A DNA stretch of 64,000 nt from JAWLBY01 sp041687455 (GTDB lineage Bacteria > Pseudomonadota > Gammaproteobacteria > Xanthomonadales > Xanthomonadaceae). A program made the translations under genes and the position numbers. The DNA lies in assembly GCA_041687455.1 (NCBI GenBank), contig JAWLBY010000015.1, forward strand, positions 1 to 64,000. Reading direction: 5' to 3'. This document shows, piece after piece, positions 53,762-63,800 of this stretch; position 1 is the stretch's first letter; every line of letters starts with the position of its first letter. The notes under the pieces are model-generated. The model saw nothing but the letters and a program-made list of their open reading frames with translations. It was not told the DNA's origin and ran no database searches.

Positions 53762-54871
53762 GTGGCGGCAGAGATCCGCCCGCTGCACGGCTGGCTCGGC
53801 AGTTGCCGGGCCGGCTTCGAGCCGGAGCTCGCCAGCGAGTATGCCGAGCGTGCCGCGGCGATCGGCTGGGCCGGCTATCCGCGCGCCGAGCGCGATGCCG
53901 GGATCGTGCTGTACGTGCGTCACGACGGCGACGACGCCACCCGTGCCGGGGCGATCCCGCCCGCCGATGATGCCGCCGTCGCGCTGGCCCAGCCGCAGCC
54001 GATTTTCGCGCGGCAGACGCTGGCGCTGCGGGCCGAACTGCGCGGGCTCGATCCGCAGGACCGGATCGCACCGATCGTGGCTGCGCTCGGCCGCCCGGAC
54101 GGCACGCCGCGCTACGGCGGTGTCATCGTCGAGCATCCGGATTCGACCGCCTGCAAGCCGCTCGCCGGGCTCGCCCGCGCGTTCGGCAACGCGCTGCGGC
54201 CGGCGTTGCGCAAGGCCGGCTGGTCGAGCGCCGCCGAGCAGCCGCGACGGCCGTGGCTGCACGTGATGCTGCTGGCCGGCGACCGGCTGCTGCTGGCCGA
54301 GTCGACGCCGGACGCGCGTCCACAGTGGCCAGGCGGCATTCCCCGCCTGCGCATGCACGCCGAGGCACCGTCGCGTTCGGCGCTGAAACTCGAGGAAGCA
54401 CTGCTGGTGCTGCTGACCGCGGACGAACGCGCGCGCTGGCTGCAGCCGGGGCAGCGCGCGGCAGACCTCGGCGCGGCGCCGGGCGGCTGGAGCTGGGTGC
54501 TGGCCCGGCATCATGTCCGGGTCGCCGCGATCGACAACGGGCCGCTGGCCGCCAGCGCACTGGCGACCGGCATCATCGAGCCGTTGCGTGCCGACGGCTT
54601 CCGCTGGCAGCCGCCGGCAACGCTCGACTGGATGGTCTGCGACATGGTCGAGCAGCCGAGTCGGGTCGCGGTGCGAATGGCCGAGTGGTTCCGCAACGGC
54701 TGGTGCCGACGGGCGATCTTCAACCTGAAGCTGCCGATGAAGAAGCGCTGGGACGAAACCCGGCGCTGCCTCGATCTGTTCGCCGAACAGGCCGGCCGCC
54801 CACTGACGATCCGCGCCCGGCAGCTCTACCACGATCGCGAAGAGATCACCGTCTACGCCGGCCCGCGATGA
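53762..54871 (+). CDS. rlmM: 23S rRNA (cytidine-2'-O)-methyltransferase RlmM
   Basis: Methylates C2498 of 23S rRNA. The 369-residue protein has an N-terminal THUMP-like part. The Rossmann methyltransferase domain has RAADLGAAPGGWSWVLARH near residue 240, DWMVCDMVEQP near 288, FNLKLPMKKRWDE with the catalytic Lys, and a C-terminal RQLYHDREEITVY with the catalytic Glu. The start is a GTG 8 bases after the yqeY stop, consistent with one operon. It overlaps the Nudix gene by 4 bases. Confidence 0.94.
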   Translation: MAAEIRPLHGWLGSCRAGFEPELASEYAERAAAIGWAGYPRAERDAGIVLYVRHDGDDATRAGAIPPADDAAVALAQPQPIFARQTLALRAELRGLDPQDRIAPIVAALGRPDGTPRYGGVIVEHPDSTACKPLAGLARAFGNALRPALRKAGWSSAAEQPRRPWLHVMLLAGDRLLLAESTPDARPQWPGGIPRLRMHAEAPSRSALKLEEALLVLLTADERARWLQPGQRAADLGAAPGGWSWVLARHHVRVAAIDNGPLAASALATGIIEPLRADGFRWQPPATLDWMVCDMVEQPSRVAVRMAEWFRNGWCRRAIFNLKLPMKKRWDETRRCLDLFAEQAGRPLTIRARQLYHDREEITVYAGPR

Positions 54872-55278
54872 AGCCACGTGACGCTGTCGTGATCGTGCTG
54901 GTCGACGGCGAGCGGATCCTCGCGATCCGGCGCGCCGACGGCGTCACCCGCGGCGGTTACTGGACGCCGCCGAGCGGCCGCGTCGAGTCCGGCGAAGCAT
55001 TGCCCGATGCGGTGGTCCGCGAGGCGCGCGAGGAGCTCGGCATCGCGGTCCGGGCGGTCCAACCGTTGTGGCAGTGCCTGACCGACGACGGCCGCTACCG
55101 GCTGCACTGGTGGCTGGCCGAGCGCCTCGACGCGACCCCGCTGGCTGCCGACCCGCTCGAGATCGCCGAGTGCCGCTGGGTCACGGCCGACCAGTACCTC
55201 GCCCTGCAGCCCGGCTTCCCGGCCCACGCCGGCTTCTTCGCCGGGCCGTGGCGGCGCCTGCACGGGTCGCGACGCTGA
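54868..55278 (+). CDS. Nudix hydrolase
   Basis: A 136-residue pyrophosphohydrolase. The Nudix box is complete: GRVESGEALPDAVVREAREE followed by LGI, near residues 38-60. Specific substrate is not evident; the small size and lack of extra domains fit a nucleotide or dinucleotide sanitising enzyme. It is translationally coupled to rlmM and ends the rlmM unit. Confidence 0.9.
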   Translation: MKPRDAVVIVLVDGERILAIRRADGVTRGGYWTPPSGRVESGEALPDAVVREAREELGIAVRAVQPLWQCLTDDGRYRLHWWLAERLDATPLAADPLEIAECRWVTADQYLALQPGFPAHAGFFAGPWRRLHGSRR

Positions 55279-55430
55279 CCGCGCCGCAGCCGGCAGACCG
55301 AACCGCGGCTGCACCGGAGTCGACAATGTACGGCCACTGTGCGGCGACGCACCGAAAGCGCGCGAACGAGCGACCAACCTGACGACCCACGTTCGTCCAT
55401 CCGCTGCTGTGCCGCCGACCACGGTGAGGC

Positions 55431-56564
55431 ATGAACCGACTGCGCGAATCCCACGCCGCCGCTGTGACGGCCGCCGTAACGAGGCCTGCCGACGCACGAT
55501 CGCAGGTCATCACCGACGCCGACACGCTCGCGCGGCACGCGCCCGAGTGGCGAGCACTGGCCGCCCACAGCGGTCCGACCGAGCAGTTCGGCTGGGCCGC
55601 CGCCTGTGCCGGCACGCTGGCAGCGCCCGATGCCTGGCAGGTGTTCACGGTACGCGAGCGCGGCGAGCTGACCGCAGTGGCGCCGATGGTCCGGATCCGC
55701 CGTTTCGGGATCGACCACCTGGCGATGCTCGGTGTCGACGCGCTGTACGAACCGATGGACCTGCCGTGTCGCAATGCCGGCGCCGCCCGCCGGCTGCTCG
55801 ACATGCTGCTGTCGCCCGGCACACCGTTGCTGCTGCAGCGCCTGCCCAGCGGATCACGGCTGCTGCAGGCGCTGGCCGAGTGTTCCGGCTGGCGTGTGCA
55901 GAGCAGCCGCCAACCGGCCCCGGCGGCGCCGTTCATCACGCTCGACGGCCGCTGGCTGGAACCGGAGTCGCAATTGAACCCGCGTCGCCGCGCCGACCTG
56001 CGCCGTGCCGCACGCCGCGCCGCCGCGCACGGCCCGTTGCGGATCGACATCCATGCACCGACTCCGGCCGATTTCGAACCGCTGTTCGCGCACGCGATCG
56101 CGGTCGAGGCGCGCAGTTGGAAAGGCCGCGACGGTACCGCCCTGCTGCACGACGATCGGCGCCGCGCATTCTTCCGCCGCTACGCGGAGCTCGCCGCCGC
56201 CGACGGCCAGTTGCGGATCGCGCTGCTGTGGCTCGGCGAGCAGGTCGCCGCGACGCAGATCGCGGCCGTCGCCGGTGGCCGCTACGCCGTGCTCAAGATC
56301 GGCTACGACGACACCTTCGCGGCCTGTTCGCCTGGGCTGCTGTTGCTGCAGCACACTGTGCGGCATGCCGCACAGTGCGGCCTGCAGCGCTACGAATTCC
56401 TCGGACTGCCGGAGGACTGGATCGCACCATGGACCCGCGAGCGCCACGAATGCTGCTGCCTGCGCCTGTATCCATCCGGCGTCCGCGGCACGCTGGCGCT
56501 GGCGACCGCGGTCGCCGGTGGCACGCTGCGACGGACCCCGCTGATGCGGCACAGCTTCCGATGA
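55431..56564 (+). CDS. FemAB/GNAT-like acyltransferase (BioF2-like, Acetyltransf_6 type)
   Basis: A 377-residue protein with two GNAT-like halves. The first half has WRALAAHSGPTEQFGWAAAC and LTAVAPMVRIRRFGIDHLAM. The second has DLRRAARRAAAHGPLRIDI, VEARSWKGRDGTALL, LRIALLWLGEQVAATQIAAV, YAVLKIGYDDTFAACSPGLL and YEFLGLPEDWIAPWTRERHE. This is the pattern of proteins that transfer acyl or aminoacyl groups in surface-glycan or small-molecule synthesis. The ATG overlaps the next gene by 4 bases at its end. The substrate is unknown. The 152 bases upstream hold no clear signal. Confidence 0.8.
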   Translation: MNRLRESHAAAVTAAVTRPADARSQVITDADTLARHAPEWRALAAHSGPTEQFGWAAACAGTLAAPDAWQVFTVRERGELTAVAPMVRIRRFGIDHLAMLGVDALYEPMDLPCRNAGAARRLLDMLLSPGTPLLLQRLPSGSRLLQALAECSGWRVQSSRQPAPAAPFITLDGRWLEPESQLNPRRRADLRRAARRAAAHGPLRIDIHAPTPADFEPLFAHAIAVEARSWKGRDGTALLHDDRRRAFFRRYAELAAADGQLRIALLWLGEQVAATQIAAVAGGRYAVLKIGYDDTFAACSPGLLLLQHTVRHAAQCGLQRYEFLGLPEDWIAPWTRERHECCCLRLYPSGVRGTLALATAVAGGTLRRTPLMRHSFR

Positions 56565-57433
56565 ACCTGGCACGCCGAACCGCTGTGGCCTGCCTGACGC
56601 CGCTGCTGCGGCGCGCCGCACGCGCCTACGTCGTCGGCGATCGGCTCGACGACGCGCTGGCCGCGCGCTCGCGCCTGGCCGCGAGCGGAATCGGCTGCAC
56701 GCTCGGCTACTTCAACGACGAGCGCGAGTCACCGGCGGAGGTCGCCTGCCGGTACCGGCAGGCGCTCGCCGCACTCGGCGCCGACGACCACCTGTCGATC
56801 AAGCCTCCGGCGCTCGCGTTCGATGATGCACTGCTCGCCACGCTGGCCAAACAGGCGGCCGCACGCGGCATCCGCCTGCACCTCGACTCGCACGGCCCGG
56901 CGACCGCCGAACCGACGCTGCGCGTGGCGGCCCGGATGCTGGCCGTGGTGTCAGCCGACCGGCTCGGACTCACGCTGCCGGGCCGCTGGCGGCGCAGCGT
57001 CGGCGATGCCCGCTGGGCCGCCGATCGCCGGCTGCCGGTTCGGGTGGTCAAGGGCCAGTGGCCGGAACGCGACGACCGGCCGGCCGAGCTGGTCGACGGA
57101 TTGCTCGATGTCGTTGACGCGTTGTGCGGCAGCGACGCGCCGGTCGCGGTCGCCAGCCACGACCCGGCCGTGATCGCCCCGGCACTGCAGCGCCTGCAGC
57201 GTTCGGGCACCCGTTGTGAACTGCAACTGCTGCACGGCCTGCCACAGCGCGAGCCGTGCCGGCTTGCCGCGCGCTTCGGCGTGCCGGTCCGCATGTACCT
57301 GCCGTATGGCGCCGCCCACCTGCCCTACATGCTCGGCAGGGCGCTGGCGCAGCCATACCTGATCGGCTGGCTGGCGCGCGATCTGTGCCAGGGGCTGCGT
57401 CCGCGGCGGCTGCGCTCGCCGCAACCGGGCTGA
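56561..57433 (+). CDS. Divergent proline dehydrogenase-like flavoenzyme
   Basis: A 290-residue TIM-barrel protein of the PRODH superfamily. The conserved frame is visible: HLSIKPPALAFDD, IRLHLDSHGP, LPVRVVKGQWPE, VAVASHDPAVIAP, CELQLLHGLP and VRMYLPYGAAHLPYMLGRAL. Residues that bind proline in true PRODH are altered. The YxxRRLxE arginine pair is GR (MLGRALAQ), the QAY of the FAD/proline site is PGR, and DAEE is DSHG. FAD binding seems possible; proline as substrate is doubtful. It is translationally coupled to the acyltransferase gene, so the two probably work together. Confidence 0.75.
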   Translation: MNLARRTAVACLTPLLRRAARAYVVGDRLDDALAARSRLAASGIGCTLGYFNDERESPAEVACRYRQALAALGADDHLSIKPPALAFDDALLATLAKQAAARGIRLHLDSHGPATAEPTLRVAARMLAVVSADRLGLTLPGRWRRSVGDARWAADRRLPVRVVKGQWPERDDRPAELVDGLLDVVDALCGSDAPVAVASHDPAVIAPALQRLQRSGTRCELQLLHGLPQREPCRLAARFGVPVRMYLPYGAAHLPYMLGRALAQPYLIGWLARDLCQGLRPRRLRSPQPG

Positions 57434-57501
57434 GGCCGTCGCGAACGGCGCGGATGACCAGGATCACGCCACGGCCGGACCGGCGGCGCTACGATGCAAC
57501 G

Positions 57502-57906
57502 ATGCGCCCCGGTCTCCGCCACCGCCGCCGCGTCCGCCTGGCCTGGCTGACCCTGTTCGCGCTGCTGCTGCAGCAGTTCGCGTTGGCGGCACATGCCTGC
57601 GAGCGCGGGTTCGAACCGCCCGCGGCGGCCGACAGCGCCGCCGACGGCGGCAGCCATCGGGAGCATTGCCGCAGCGCGCCAACGCCTTCCGATGCCGACG
57701 CCGGACTGCTGTGCGACAGGCACTGCAGCCCCGACGAACTGATCGCGGCGAGCGACGGTGCCGGGCCGGCCGTCGCACCGGCGCTGCTGCCGCCCTGTTC
57801 GATGCCACCCGCCAGCGACCAGTGCCCGCAGGCGATCGTGCCGGGCGCTCCGGACGCCGCAGTCGATCCGCCGCCGATGTTGCGGTTCTGCACGCTGCTG
57901 ATCTAG
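57502..57906 (+). CDS. Cys/His-rich secreted protein upstream of the metal efflux genes
   Basis: A 134-residue protein with a signal peptide (RLAWLTLFALLLQQFALAAHA). The mature part has scattered Cys and His (HACERG, HREHCRSA, LLCDRHCSPDE, LPPCSMPP, DQCPQA, RFCTLLI). No known domain was recognised. Its place 60 bases before a CusC-like gene suggests metal binding or sensing, like small CopL-type proteins before copper genes; this is by position, not by homology. The ATG at 57502 directly precedes the signal peptide; one 16 codons upstream is possible. Confidence 0.68.
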   Translation: MRPGLRHRRRVRLAWLTLFALLLQQFALAAHACERGFEPPAAADSAADGGSHREHCRSAPTPSDADAGLLCDRHCSPDELIAASDGAGPAVAPALLPPCSMPPASDQCPQAIVPGAPDAAVDPPPMLRFCTLLI

Positions 57907-57966
57907 CTCGACCTCCGCGACAGGTCCGCCGCCGCGCGCGGCGTGTTCATCGTTACCGGAGATCCC

Positions 57967-59265
57967 ATGCCTGCCCTGCACCGCCGATTCCCGGCATCCG
58001 ATCCGATTGCGTTGTCGCCGACCCGGGTGACCCGGTCCGGCCCGCTGGCCTTGTTGTCCCTGGTGCTGCTCGCCGGATCGGCAACGGCTGCACCGCTCGA
58101 CCTGTTCACCGCGATGCGCGTGGCCGTCGCCGACGCGCCCCGGCTTGCGGCACAGGCGTCACTCGCGCAGGCCGCGCGAGAGGACGCCGCGCGCGCCGAC
58201 GCGCTGCCGGATCCCGAACTGGCGTTCGGCATCGACAATCTGCCGGTCGACGGTAGCGACGCATTTCGGTTCGGCACCGACATGATGACCATGCGGCGGA
58301 TCGAGCTGATGCAGGCCTGGCCGTCGCGCGGCAAGCGAATTGCGCGTCGCGAATGGGCCGAAGCGATGGTGACCGAAACCGAAGCCGGCCGCCTCACGAT
58401 CCGACGCGAAGTCGAGCGCGACGCCGGCCGCGCCTGGATCGCGCGCTGGAATGCCGAACAGCGGCTGGCCCTGCTCGATGCGCTCGACGCCGAGCTGGCC
58501 CGCGCGGCGGAAGCCGCCGAAGCCCGGCTGCAAGGCGGCAGCGGTTCGGCTCTACTCGCGCTCGACGCACGTACCGAACGGGTCGCATTGGGCACGCGGC
58601 GAATCGCCGCCGACGCGGCGCGCGAAGCAGCAGGCGCGGCGCTGGCCCGCTGGATCGGCGCTGCCGCCAAACGGCCGCTGGCGGCAGCGCCGGCATTCGA
58701 CAGCTTGCCGATTCCGGCCGAGCGGCTGCGCGCGGCACTCGACCGCTTCGCGCCGACCATACTGGCGGCCGCTCGACTCGATCGCGCTGAACGCGGTATC
58801 GCCGTGTCACTGGCGGAGCGGCGTCCCGATCTCCGGTTCGGAGTCGGCTACGGCGCGCGCAGCGCCCGCGGCGACATGCTGATGTTCGAGGTCGGCATCG
58901 GCCTGCCGCTGTTTCCGGCCCAGCGCCAGCAACGCGACATCGCGGCGCGGCGTGCCGAGGCCGACGCCGCCGGCGCCGAGCTCGACGAGGTCCGCCGCGA
59001 GCAGCGCGAGCAACTCGAACTCGCGCTGGCGCGCTGGAGCGGCCTTCGTGCGCAGGTTGCGCACTACCGCGACACGCTGCTGCCGCTGCTGCGCGACCGC
59101 AGCCGCGTCGCACTGGCCGGCTACAGCGGCGGCGGCGAGCTGCAACCGTGGCTGCGCGCGCAACAACAGGAGATCGAACTGCGCCTGGCCGAGCTCGACG
59201 CGCAGACCGAACTGGCCGAGCAATGGCTGCTGCTGGCGACGCTGCTGCCGGAGGACGCCCGATGA
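57967..59265 (+). CDS. TolC-family outer-membrane factor of metal efflux (CusC/CzcC-like)
   Basis: Outer-membrane channel of a tripartite RND pump. The 432-residue protein has a signal peptide (LALLSLVLLAGSATAAP). It has a duplicated coiled-coil barrel pattern: AREDAARADALPDPELAFGI near residue 70, ELMQAWPSRGKRIARREWAE, then LRFGVGYGARSARGDMLMFE and VGIGLPLFPAQRQQRDIAAR, as in heavy-metal outer-membrane factors. The ATG at 57967 has GGAG 5 bases upstream; one at 57943 lacks this. It overlaps the adaptor gene by 4 bases. Confidence 0.9.
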   Translation: MPALHRRFPASDPIALSPTRVTRSGPLALLSLVLLAGSATAAPLDLFTAMRVAVADAPRLAAQASLAQAAREDAARADALPDPELAFGIDNLPVDGSDAFRFGTDMMTMRRIELMQAWPSRGKRIARREWAEAMVTETEAGRLTIRREVERDAGRAWIARWNAEQRLALLDALDAELARAAEAAEARLQGGSGSALLALDARTERVALGTRRIAADAAREAAGAALARWIGAAAKRPLAAAPAFDSLPIPAERLRAALDRFAPTILAAARLDRAERGIAVSLAERRPDLRFGVGYGARSARGDMLMFEVGIGLPLFPAQRQQRDIAARRAEADAAGAELDEVRREQREQLELALARWSGLRAQVAHYRDTLLPLLRDRSRVALAGYSGGGELQPWLRAQQQEIELRLAELDAQTELAEQWLLLATLLPEDAR

Positions 59266-60842
59266 ACGCGCGCACGATCATGCTGGCGCTGTTCGGCGGC
59301 GGACTGCTGCTGCTCGGCGTGCTGATCGGCCGCCAGCTCACCCCCGAGCCACCGTCCGACGCCAGCCCCCGGCGCGACGCAACCTCCAGCGAGTCGCGTC
59401 GGGTGCTGTACTGGTACGACCCGATGGTGCCGGACCAGCGGTTCGACACGCCGGGCAAATCGCCGTTCATGGACATGATGCTGGTGCCGCGCTACGCCGA
59501 CGAGGACGCCGCAGCCGGCGTCCGGATCGATCCGGCGATCCAGCAGAATCTCGGCGTGCGGACGGCAACGATCGCACGCGGCGTGCTGGCACAGGTCCTG
59601 ACCGTGCCCGGCACGCTGCAGTGGGATCTGCGCGCCGAACAGCGGGTCAGCGCGCGGGTCGACGGCATCGTCGACCGGCTGTTCGTGGCGACGCCGTTCC
59701 AGCGGGTCCGCAGCGGCGAACCGCTGGCGACGCTGCTGGCGCCGGAATGGAGTGCCGCGCTGGCCGAATACCGCGCACTGGCCGCGAGCGAGTCGGCGCA
59801 GGGGCGCGAGCTGCTCGCCGCCGCACGCTCGCGGCTGCGCACGATCGGCCTGACCGCCGCCGACATCGACGACACGGCGTCCGCTCCCGGCGGCGTGCCG
59901 CGGATCACCGTCCGCGCGCCACTCGACGGCGTGCTGGGCGAGATCGCGGTACGCAGCGGGCAGCGCGTGTCGGCCGGCGACACGCTGTTCCGCATCAATG
60001 GCACCGCGCAGGTCTGGATGCTGGCCGAGATCCCGCAGGCACAGGCCGAGCCGGGCCTGGTCGGACAAACGGCCAGCGTGCGGATCAGCGCGCTGCGCGG
60101 CGAAACCTTCAAGGGCACGGTCGAGGCGCTGCTGCCGGAACTCGATCCGACCACCCGCAGCCAGAGCGCCCGCATCGTGCTCGACGACCCCGACGCGCGG
60201 CTGGCCGCCGGCATGTTCGCCGAGGCGCGATTGCGCGTCGACACCGAGCGCGCCGTGCCGCTGGTACCGATCGATGCGGTGCTGGTCGGCGGCGACCGCG
60301 ACCGCGTGATCGTTGCCGGCGACGACGATCGCTTCCTGCCGGTCGAAGTCGTACTCGGCCGCCGTGCCGGCGATCGGGTCGAAGTGCTGCGCGGGCTCGA
60401 CGGCGGCGAGCGGATCGTCGTCTCGGGCCAGTTCCTGATCGACTCCGAAGCGAGCCTGAGTGGATTTCTGCGGCGGCTGGAGGCGCCGCCCGAGACCCCG
60501 CACCCCGGCCACCTCGATCACGTCATGCCGGCAGCGCAACCGACGCTCTCGCGTGACGCTGAGTCACTACCGCGGCGACCCGACCGCACGGCGCCGGAAC
60601 ACGACCATCACCCACCGGACGAGCAGCCCCGGCACAAGGATGAGCCACACGAGCGCGCGAATGAGCCGCATGAGCACGAGCCCCTCTCCCGCCACGAGAC
60701 GGGTCGCGGTGGAGATTCGGCCGAAGCAAGCCGATCAACCCTTGCCTCGGCCGCCGATCTGCCGATCGCGGCACCGCACACTGCCGCGCGAGTCGCAACC
60801 ACGCAAACCGCAGGTCACCCGTCGAGCGGGCATCACGCATGA
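59262..60842 (+). CDS. Periplasmic RND adaptor, CusB-like, with His-rich C-terminal tail
   Basis: Membrane-fusion protein linking the inner-membrane pump to the outer-membrane channel. Of its 526 residues, 1-25 form a membrane anchor or signal. Residues 49-80 form a heavy-metal binding segment (YWYDPMVPDQRFDTPGKSPF then MDMML), the CusB Met/Asp pattern. Residues 90-405 contain the barrel-sandwich and beta-barrel domains (ARVDGIVDRLFVATPFQRV, VRAPLDGVLGEIAVRSGQRV, IVVSGQFLIDSEASLSGFL). From about 411 to the end there is a low-complexity tail with about 15 His. The gene overlaps cusA by 4 bases. Confidence 0.92.
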   Translation: MNARTIMLALFGGGLLLLGVLIGRQLTPEPPSDASPRRDATSSESRRVLYWYDPMVPDQRFDTPGKSPFMDMMLVPRYADEDAAAGVRIDPAIQQNLGVRTATIARGVLAQVLTVPGTLQWDLRAEQRVSARVDGIVDRLFVATPFQRVRSGEPLATLLAPEWSAALAEYRALAASESAQGRELLAAARSRLRTIGLTAADIDDTASAPGGVPRITVRAPLDGVLGEIAVRSGQRVSAGDTLFRINGTAQVWMLAEIPQAQAEPGLVGQTASVRISALRGETFKGTVEALLPELDPTTRSQSARIVLDDPDARLAAGMFAEARLRVDTERAVPLVPIDAVLVGGDRDRVIVAGDDDRFLPVEVVLGRRAGDRVEVLRGLDGGERIVVSGQFLIDSEASLSGFLRRLEAPPETPHPGHLDHVMPAAQPTLSRDAESLPRRPDRTAPEHDHHPPDEQPRHKDEPHERANEPHEHEPLSRHETGRGGDSAEASRSTLASAADLPIAAPHTAARVATTQTAGHPSSGHHA

Positions 60843-63800
60843 TCGCCACCCTCATCCGCGCCTCGGTTCACCACCGCATGCCGGTGCTGATGGCCGCCGT
60901 ACTGCTCGCCGCCTGGGGCCTGTGGAGCCTGCGAGCCACGCCGCTCGACGCATTGCCCGACCTGTCCGACACCCAGGTGATCCTGCGCACCGAATGGGCC
61001 GGACAGCCGCCGCAGATCGTCGAGGACCAGGTCACGTTCCCGCTCGCCAGCACCATGCTGTCGGTGCCCGGCGTACGTGCGGTGCGCGGCTTCTCGTTTT
61101 TCGGCGATTCGTTCGTCTACGTGCTGTTCGACGACGACACCGACCTGTACTGGGCGCGCTCTCGGGTGCTCGAGTACCTGTCGCAGGCGCGTGAACGCCT
61201 GCCGGATGGCATCAGCCCGTCGCTCGGGCCGGATGCGACCGGCCTCGGCTGGATCTACCAGTACGCGCTTGTCGATCGCAGCGGCCGGCACGACCTCGGC
61301 CAGTTGCGCGCGCTGCAGGACTGGTTCCTGCGTTACGAACTGCTGACCGTACCGGACGTGTCCGAAGTCGCGACGATCGGCGGCATGGTCCGCGCCTGGC
61401 AGATCACGCCGGACCCGACCGCGCTGGCGGCCCACGCGGTCAGCATCGAACAGATCGTTCAAGCGGTACGGTCGGCCAACGGCGCGGCCGGCGGCGGCGC
61501 GATCGAACAGGGCGAGGCCGAACTGATGCTGCGGGTCGAAGGCTACCTGCGCGAGCGCGAGGCGTTCGAGCGGGTGCCGGTCGCGACCACCGACGACGGC
61601 ACGCCGCTGCTGCTCGGCGAACTGGCGACGGTCAGCCGCGGCCCGACGTTTCGCCGCGGCATCGCCGAACTCGACGGTGAAGGTGAAGTGGTCGGCGGCG
61701 TGATCGTGCTGCGCAGCGGCCGCGACGCGCTGTCGGCAATCCGCGCGGTCGAAGCACGGATCGCCGCACTGCGGAATTCGCTGCCGGACGGTGTCGAGAT
61801 CGTCACCACCTACGACCGCTCGGAGCTGATCCTCGCAGCGGTGCACAACCTCGGCCGCAAGCTGGCCGAGGAGTTCATCGTCGTCGCGCTGGTCTGCGCG
61901 CTGTTCCTGTGGCATCTGCGCTCGGCGCTGGTCGCTGTCGTCACGCTGCCGCTCGGCGTGCTGGTCGCCTTCATCGTCATGCACGCGCAGGGTGTCAGTG
62001 CGAACCTGATGTCGCTCGGCGGCATCGCGATCGCGATCGGTGCGATGGTCGATGCCGCCGTCGTGATGATCGAGAACGGCCACAAGCATCTCGAACGCTG
62101 GCATGCCGAGCACGGCGGCGAGCCCGACTCGCCGACCCGCTGGCGGCTGTTGACCGATGCCGCGGTCGAGGTCGGCCCGGCGCTGTTCATGAGCCTGCTG
62201 GTCATCACGCTGAGCTTCCTGCCGGTGTTCGCGCTGCAGGCGCAGGAAGGCCGGCTGTTCTCGCCACTGGCCTACACCAAGACCTATGCAATGGCGGCGT
62301 CGGCCGGCCTGGCAGTCACGCTGATTCCGGTGCTGATGGGCTATCTGGTGCGTGGCCGGATCCGTCCGGAAACGCGCAATCCGCTCAATCGCCTGCTGAT
62401 CGCGGGCTACCGGCCATTGCTCGAAGGGGTGCTGCGACATCCGCGGCTGACCCTGCTCGGCGCCCTGCTGCTGGTGCTCGCGACATTGTTGCCGCTGTCG
62501 CGGCTCGGCAGCGAATTCATGCCGGCACTGGACGAGGGCACGCTGCTGTACATGCCGACCGCGCTGCCCGGTCTGTCGGCCGGCAAGGCCGCCGAGCTGC
62601 TGCAGCAGACCGACCGCATGATCCGCAGCGTGCCCGAAGTTGCGCATGTATTCGGCAAGGCCGGCCGCGCCGACAGCGCAACCGATCCGGCCCCGCTCGA
62701 GATGTTCGAGACGACGATCACGTTCAGGCCGCGCAACGAATGGCGGCCAGGCATGACGATGGCGACACTGCGTGACGAACTCGATCGCGCGGTGCAGGTG
62801 CCGGGCCTGTCGAACCTGTGGATTCCGCCGATCCGCAACCGGATCGACATGCTCGCGACGGGCATCAAGAGTCCGATCGGCGCCAAGGTGCTCGGCGCCG
62901 ATCCGGTCGTCATCGAGCGGATCACGCAGCAGATCGAAGCGGTCGCCCGGACGGTGCCGGGAGTGGCGTCGGCGATCGCCGAACGACCGGCTTCCGGCCG
63001 CTACCTCGACATCGCGATCGATCGTGCGCAGGCCGCCCGTTACGGGTTCACGCAGCGTGAACTGCAGGCGCTGATCTCGGCCGCGGTCGGCGGCGAACCG
63101 ATCGACGTCAGTATCGACGGCCGCGAACGCTACCCGATCCTGCTGCGCTATCCGCGCGACCTGCGCGACAGCGTCGCCGCCCTCGAGGCATTGCCGCTGG
63201 TGTCGTCCGGCGGTGCACTGCTGACGCTCGGGCAACTGGCGACGATCGACGTGACCGGCGGGCCGCCGATGCTGCGCAGCGAAGGTGGACGGCTGGTCGG
63301 CTACGTGTTCATCGACGTCGCCGAGCGCGACATCGGCTCGGCAGTGGCCGACCTGCGGCAGGCGGTCGCCGCGCAGATCGCTCTGCCACCGGGCCATGCG
63401 ATCGCCTGGTCGGGCCAGTACGAATATCTGCAGCGCGCGCAGCAACGGCTGTCACTGGCGGTACCGGCCGTGCTGGCGATCATCTTCGTGCTGATCTACC
63501 TGGTGTTCGATCGCGCCGCCGAAGCCTGGCTGGTGATGTCGAGCCTGCCGCTGGCGCTGCTCGGCGGCATCTGGCTGATCTGGTGGCTCGGACACGCGGT
63601 GTCGGTCGCGACGCTGATCGGCTTCGTCGCGCTGGCCGGCGTGGCGGCCGAATTCGGCATCGTGATGCTGCTGTACCTGCGACAGGCCTGGCAGCGCCGG
63701 CTCGCCACCGACCCGGCCGCCGACGAGGCAGCGCTGCGCGACGCCGTGCTCGAAGGCGCCGTGCTGCGCGTGCGACCGAAGGCGATGACGGTCGCGACGA

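Noticed and set aside
55431..57433. Acyltransferase/PRODH-like pair as a standard proline catabolic operon
   Set aside because: No P5C dehydrogenase (putA C-terminal part) or proline transporter is near, and the proline-binding residues are altered.
60833..63445. Open frame of 870 codons on the minus strand opposite cusA
   Set aside because: It is a GC-driven shadow of the real gene: its product is Arg/Gln/His/Asp-rich without domains, while the plus strand encodes full-length CusA.
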